A program made the translations under genes and the position numbers. This document shows, piece after piece, positions 59,584-64,000 of a stretch of 64,000 bases of DNA. The notes beneath the pieces were generated by a model. That model was not told the origin of the DNA. It saw nothing but the letters and a program-made list of their open reading frames with translations, and ran no database searches. The DNA is from Turritopsis dohrnii (lineage: Eukaryota > Cnidaria > Hydrozoa > Anthoathecata > Oceaniidae): the NCBI GenBank assembly GCA_027922465.2, contig BQMF02000226.1, positions 372,001-436,000 of the forward strand, written 5' to 3'. Position 1 is the first letter of the stretch, and each line of letters starts with the position of its first letter.

Positions 59584-59880
59584 TAAGAGCTCTCGTCACA
59601 TTTTTCCATGTCACTTTCCTCAGAATTTTAACTAGTTTAGGTGTCTTTGTTTGATGGTAAGTATTAATGATCAGCCAGTCTGTAAGGGGTCAGGGTTCCT
59701 ACAGCTTCCAGAGACCAAAAACGGAACAGGAAAAAAGACTCTTTTTCATGTCACGAGTCTCAGGCTTGAAATTTTTTTGAAAGTTAGGTATAAATATCAA
59801 GAACAGGAAGACGCAAAAACTGACCAAAAATTGGGGTTCCTTGACCGATCTGACTCCTAAATAGGTATTGCCTTAAAATA
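59584..59880 (+). mobile_element. Solo end of the nuclease-element family
   Basis: Reverse complement of the 46.3-46.57 kb end of the nuclease element. It has AGAGCTCTCGTCACATTTTT (TIR), ATTTTAACTAGTTTAG, GTCAGGGTTCC and the tandem-repeat block GTTCCTTGACCGATCTGAC. The other end and the gene are absent. It interrupts the RT relic. Confidence 0.75.
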
Positions 59881-60545
59881 GGCAAGAAAACATCATGCCA
59901 GAAAGAGCGTAACGGTAAAATGTTAGCAAATTTGAAAAGTGATGCAAAATCAGTACAGTTACAAAAAAAGAAACAAGAACTTGATATAATATATAACAAC
60001 TTACTCGAAGAATTAAAGCCTATTATTCAACAAACCTGTGACAAAGGTGAAAGTGCACGGCTAACTCCAAGAGCAACACCTAGATCTTAATAAAGAAGAA
60101 TTCAGAGATGCAATTTACTGTGTGTCATGCAATGATTTGTAAAGGTGGCTTTGTAGTAAAAAATACATGATACTTTTCGTGATTTCTTAACAGTGTTCTT
60201 GAACAAAACTTGTAATGGCGTCGAAAAAAAAAAGAAAAAACACTTAATTCCTATTTACAAAAACACTTGCGATCTGAAATCTTTAAAGTCTGGTAATGAA
60301 GCACGTCTGAAAGCAAGAGGTTTTTGGAGGAAAAGAGAAACTGCATTTTTTGATATTAGAGTCACGTATGTTAACTCCGAGTCCTCTAAAAAACCTCGAA
60401 ACATCAACACACGAAGATGCTAAGAAACGTGAATATCTACAACAAATTACTGCAAGTAGAACGTGGATCATTCAATCACCTTGTGCTCGGAACAAATGGA
60501 GGAGGTGGGGGAAGAGTGCCGTAAATGTTTAGTCTGTCTTGCACA

Positions 60546-61175
60546 TGCAATGTCAGAAAGTCATGAATGTTCTGTTCTGTGATGAATTTAATGATGGAAA
60601 TAAGGGAAAATAATTTGATCGGTGAAAATCTGGAAAGTAATGTTTAATGCTAGCGATACGAACGGAGATTGGGGGAAGACGTACCATTTAGCTAGGGGGT
60701 TTGGGGGAATTTTAGATCTTCGGCTTATTTAAAGCCTTTTGGGGGCATTTGACCTTTTATTTTGAATGAAATTATACTTCATGTCATCGACGATAATGAC
60801 TAAAAATTGAATTATTTTAAGAAATTCGTAGCTATCAAACGATTCGTATCAGATTAGAACACTAAAAATAGTTGAACCGAGATAAGTCCTTCTACTGACT
60901 TCAGCATACAAATACTTCCTGTTGGTATCTTGATGTCCTCCCATCGGTTGTTTCATTTTCCCGTCGGTTTTCACCGATTACCGACCGTTTTTTTGCATCA
61001 ATGCGCTAACTAGATTTCCGATCAGATTATAAGACGCCGAAGAAATAAGTTTGGATAATTTTACTAGTGGAGATTATTATCATGGGAGTTTAACCACGAT
61101 ATTTTTTCACTGGTCTTCACCTTACTGGCTTTTAAATTTAATGAAATATATGTGTTTTGTAAATTATCAAGGATA
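60546..61175. other. Intergenic, nothing recognised
   Basis: A G-rich AGGGGGTTTGGGGGAATTTT tract lies near 60,695. There is no ORF with a domain. Confidence 0.4.
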
Positions 61176-61179
61176 CTTA

Positions 61180-61475
61180 TCCCGCATAAAAACCTTTTAA
61201 GGTTGAATTTCGTAAAACAACAAATCGCTGCGTTCATGACAAAAACAAAAAAAAATCGTGGAAGAGAAACCGTTTTGTAAATAATTTTTACCTGGGAGAC
61301 CTGGATCTAGAGCATTTTTTTCCGTAGTATTTTCTTGTTAATACAGGGTTTCCCGGAAAAAACTAACGTCGCCTCTGCGTCGCTTTACGTCAAATGTATA
61401 AAAAATGACCGAAAAAAAAAAATATATATCACTCTTTAAGATAAAAGTGTTATGCACACTGCGTATTATATATAT
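61180..61475 (-). mobile_element. Helitron-like non-autonomous remnant
   Basis: Resembles the ends of Helitron 1. TATCCCGCATAAAAACCTTT at the + strand start corresponds to the TATCCCGGGTAAAAAC hairpin, and TATATCACTCTTTAAGATAAAAG...ATGCACACTGCG near the end corresponds to TATATCACTCTCTAAAATAAAAG. The interior is mostly deleted and CTAG is mutated. Confidence 0.6.
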
Positions 61476-61557
61476 GATGAAGCCAAAATCAACGTGAAAT
61501 CAACGTTTAAAAACATTTACAATAAATCATTCTATACAGACTGATTGCTTTTGAAAG

Positions 61558-62170
61558 TTTATAATTGTTTAGAAGATCGTTATTGAATCTGCACAGAGAC
61601 GTCCCAAAAACGTCGTAAAAGGATCCCAATTGCGACGTCCCGTTTCAGACGTCCCTACGACGTCCCAAAATTACCTTAAGTTTATAATTGTTTCGAAGGT
61701 CGTTATTCAATCCGTATAAAGACGTCCCAAAAACGTCGTGAAAGGATCCCAATTGCGACGTCCCGTTTCAGACGTCCGTACGACGTCCCAAAATGATCTT
61801 AAGTTTATAATTGTTTCGAAGGTCGTTATTCAATCCGTATAAAGACGTCCCAAAAACGTCGTAAAAGGATCCCAATTGCGACGTCCCGTTTCAGACGTCC
61901 CTACGACGTCCCAAAATGATCTTAAGTTTATAATTGTTTTGAAGGTCGTTATTCAATCCGTATAAAGACGTCCTAAAAACGTCGTAAAAGGATCCCAATT
62001 GTGACGTCCCGTTTCAGACGTCCCAACGACGTCGCAAAATGATCTTAAATTTACAATTGTTTCGAAGGTCGTTATTCAATCCGTATAAAGACGTCCCAAA
62101 AACGTCGTAAAAGGATCCCAATTGCGACGTCCCGTTTCAGACGTCCCTACGACGTCCCAAAATGATCTGG
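61558..62170. repeat. 123-bp CpG-rich satellite (GACGTCCC), five units
   Basis: Units align at 61561, 61684, 61807, 61930 and 62053 (ATAATTGTTT word). Each contains GACGTCCCAAAAACGTCG, AAAGGATCCCAATTGCGACG, TCCCGTTTCAGACGTCC and ACGACGTCCCAAAATGATC. The palindromes GACGTC and ACGT recur several times per unit, in contrast to the AT-rich surroundings. Confidence 0.9.
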
Positions 62171-62670
62171 AAAGCAAACGACCATTTTACGATTAAAATA
62201 AGACGTCTCAAAGACGTCTTGTGCCCGCTGGGTTACTTATAAAGCCTAGGAAAATTTAGTCAGGGTTGTGATTGAAATATGATGGTATCTACTCCTAAGA
62301 TCGATATTGTTTTCCGAATGTTCTGAAACCACTGTTAAGTCTTAGTATTTAACTTAAGGGAATTTCAAATGTTTATTGACATGACCTAGATCTGGAACAA
62401 ACTGCAACCCAGTGTCCTCTTGCCTTTCCAATATGCAGATCCGTATATCGAAAAGGGAAAAGATTTTGAGTTCGAGGTTGTTAAACGCTTTCTTTGATCG
62501 GTGTTTTGATTCCAATTATTTTGGATTTCCTTTTCTAATGTAAGGGATGAAGAATCTGATACGGATATTCATTGTGCTTACTATTCAAAAAGTCGAAAAA
62601 CCATAATGTTAGAAAGGACTATGTTGACTTTCCCTGTGACATCCGCCATTCCTAAATAACAGATAATTCA

Positions 62671-62930
62671 CAACCTCGTTCCCAGGGCTTCTTTGAAACG
62701 AAGGAAAGCCCTGGCACAGGCTGGTCCATTATAAAATCTGATTGGCTAATGAATTTAAATCATTTTTTTCCAATGCAAATTGAATTCTTGAAAACAAACG
62801 CCTGACATCTCCATTATAACTCGCCATTTGTTTTTGAAGCACGGGGGCCCTAAAAAGACCGCTGAGTGATTTTTTATCGGCCTGTGCCAGGGCTTTCTTT
62901 CGTTTCGAAGAAGACCTGGGAACGAAGTTG
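62671..62930. mobile_element. 260-bp MITE with perfect 10-bp target duplication
   Basis: Ends CAACCTCGTTCCCAGGGCTT and AAGACCTGGGAACGAAGTTG form inverted repeats of about 50 bp, which also contain CAGGGCTTTC/GAAAGCCCTG. AGATAATTCA is directly repeated outside (62661-62670 and 62931-62940). A 9-10 bp duplication suggests a Mutator-like family. The minus ORF at 62729-62989 runs across the MITE and its flank and is not supported as a gene. Confidence 0.85.
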
Positions 62931-62940
62931 AGATAATTCA

Positions 62941-64000
62941 TAAAGCAATTATGTATGCTTGAGGATTGCCGTTCGATGAAATTGTGCAATTTTCCTGGAA
63001 AGGTAAATTGAACTGAAAGTTTTGAAACTGGTCTTGAACCACCCGGCTCCGAACATTTTCCCTCAAAATGTCCGACTGGGCGTATGTAAAATTCCAGCCT
63101 CCTTTGTCCTGCAAGGTCTTTGAAACACCCGGCCAGATGACATCAGGACCTGCTGCAGGAATTTTACGACTAAGAGGTTTGTTGACTCTTCAAAAATTCT
63201 AAATGGTCTGTAAAAATTAAGTCATGAGAGAGTAACATTTTTGTTCTCGGCCGCTGGTTTGGATGTCCGGATGCTTTTGAACCACTTTGCCGAAACTTTT
63301 CAAACTCCCGCCTGGACATTTTGAGTGAAAATGTCCAACAGGATATTTCAAAACTAGTCTCAAAACTCCCGCGGGACATCTCAAACTATTTGGCCGAACT
63401 TACGGCAAATTGTCCAAATCTGCCGCGGTAATAAATGGTTGAAGGATACATTTTACACCATCTTTTCGCGTAGCTTTTATTAAGGAGTCCGTTGGTAAAT
63501 TTTTTCCGACACGAAATTTTCCGAAACCTAATCAAATGGTTCAAATATTGATTACGAGAATAAACATTAAAGATGGCCTAAAGTATGACCTCGTTTTAAA
63601 GATTTTAATTGCCTTTAATTATCCCACTGCGGAATAGAAATAATAAGTGAAGATTACTAAGCAATAGATCTAATTAGTAAAACAATAAAAAACATAATAT
63701 AGAGGCAAATCTTCATAACAAGGCATTAACACGGTGTTTCAACAGAAATTCGGGAAAGGTCTATATCTGTTTCACGCTGAATATTTCGTCTATGGATAAA
63801 GCTGGTTTGGCTGTACGTTACACCTTACAAAGGAGTCCGTATAAGTTGTAAATGCAGTTTATCCGGGGCACCAAACATTTTATAAACATAATCCTCGTAA
63901 AGGGATAACCAATGCTTAACTTTCTGATCCATTTCGATGACGTATTGCAAATTCCTTAATAGCCCATAGTTTACCTTTTCAATTCACTTTTAGTTGGCTC
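62941..64000. other. Intergenic, nothing recognised
   Basis: Repeated short words such as AAAATGTCC and CCCG-GGACAT occur around 63,060-63,380. The minus ORF at 63170-63379 has no motif. No gene was recognised up to the window end. Confidence 0.4.

Larger units (their letters stand above)
57665..60545 (+). pseudogene. Degraded reverse-transcriptase element with GFW...FFDIRV C-terminal domain
   Basis: Scattered frames in the correct order read as one element. LLIDAIKVFNCLNR (about 57,690-57,735) resembles an RT palm motif. SKCWLRVKSEQSVKETSKIF and GKSVKITARGKG are at about 58,000-58,100. A frame at 58470-58730 (MIEDFQSFSN, then SLNPSEGGVAVNV) follows, then GESARLTPRATPRS (about 60,040-60,080). 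The frame to 60423 has IPIYKNTCDLKSL and ARGFWRKRETAFFDIRVTYV, and a shifted VERGSFNHLVLGTNGGGG ends it. From memory these blocks occur in this order in uncharacterised multi-copy RT proteins of cnidarians and other invertebrates. The class (LINE or tyrosine-recombinase type) is unresolved. It is split by later insertions at 58.7-59.9 kb. Confidence 0.55.

Noticed and set aside
62729..62989. 86-codon minus ORF
   Set aside because: Spans a MITE, its target duplication and the flank, so it cannot be an old conserved gene.
1..64000. Recent bacterial or viral sequence
   Set aside because: No operons or Shine-Dalgarno-led genes, no rRNA, no capsid or envelope genes; all recognised mobile genes belong to eukaryotic transposon families.

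Overview
This window is nuclear DNA of an invertebrate animal. It is AT-rich, gene-poor and packed with transposable elements. Two host genes have clean GT-AG introns. One encodes an innexin gap-junction protein, a family found in cnidarians, ctenophores and protostomes. The other encodes a NEMO/optineurin/TNIP-type ubiquitin-binding coiled-coil protein. Together with the mixture of transposons (CR1/L2-like LINEs with a 2A peptide, Helitrons, ISL2EU-like, Harbinger-like, Mutator-like, hAT-like and Tigger-like) this fits a cnidarian or a similar marine invertebrate. The species cannot be named from sequence alone. No bacterial operons, CRISPR arrays or rRNA genes were seen.

Layout. 1-6.2 kb: eroded LINE copies and two Harbinger-type MITEs. 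6.2-11.6 kb: two related TIR elements and an ISL2EU-like transposon carrying a broken THAP/DDE transposase. 12.2-13.9 kb: a Mutator-like foldback element with arms built of 17-bp palindromes. 14-19.9 kb: hAT-like elements, a tRNA-like relic and an old copy of the 6.2 kb element. 21.8-26.3 kb: the nine-exon UBAN coiled-coil gene on the + strand. 26.6-36.5 kb: three abutting head-to-tail Helitrons on the minus strand, the largest 8.8 kb and nearly autonomous. 36.6-38.9 kb: two LINE relics. 39.1-41.9 kb: an array of a 13-bp motif about every 170 bp around an unrecognised ORF. 43.3-46.6 kb: a TIR-bounded element whose only gene resembles a FEN1/XPG-type PIN-like nuclease. 46.9-49.6 kb: the five-exon innexin gene on the minus strand. 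50-64 kb: intergenic DNA with a Tigger relic, a degraded reverse transcriptase element, a CpG-rich 123-bp satellite and further MITEs.

How it fits together. The two host genes are unrelated and oppositely oriented. Everything else is mobile DNA, much of it nested. A MITE lies in the intron separating the two UBAN exons. Each large Helitron lies exactly at the 5' terminus of the previous one. Helitron debris cut the N-terminus off the ORF at 40.5 kb. Small MITEs sit inside the nuclease element. The candidates most worth following are the nuclease-bearing TIR element and the 13-bp motif array. The nuclease may be related to the XPG-nuclease-bearing Academ superfamily, which needs a database search.
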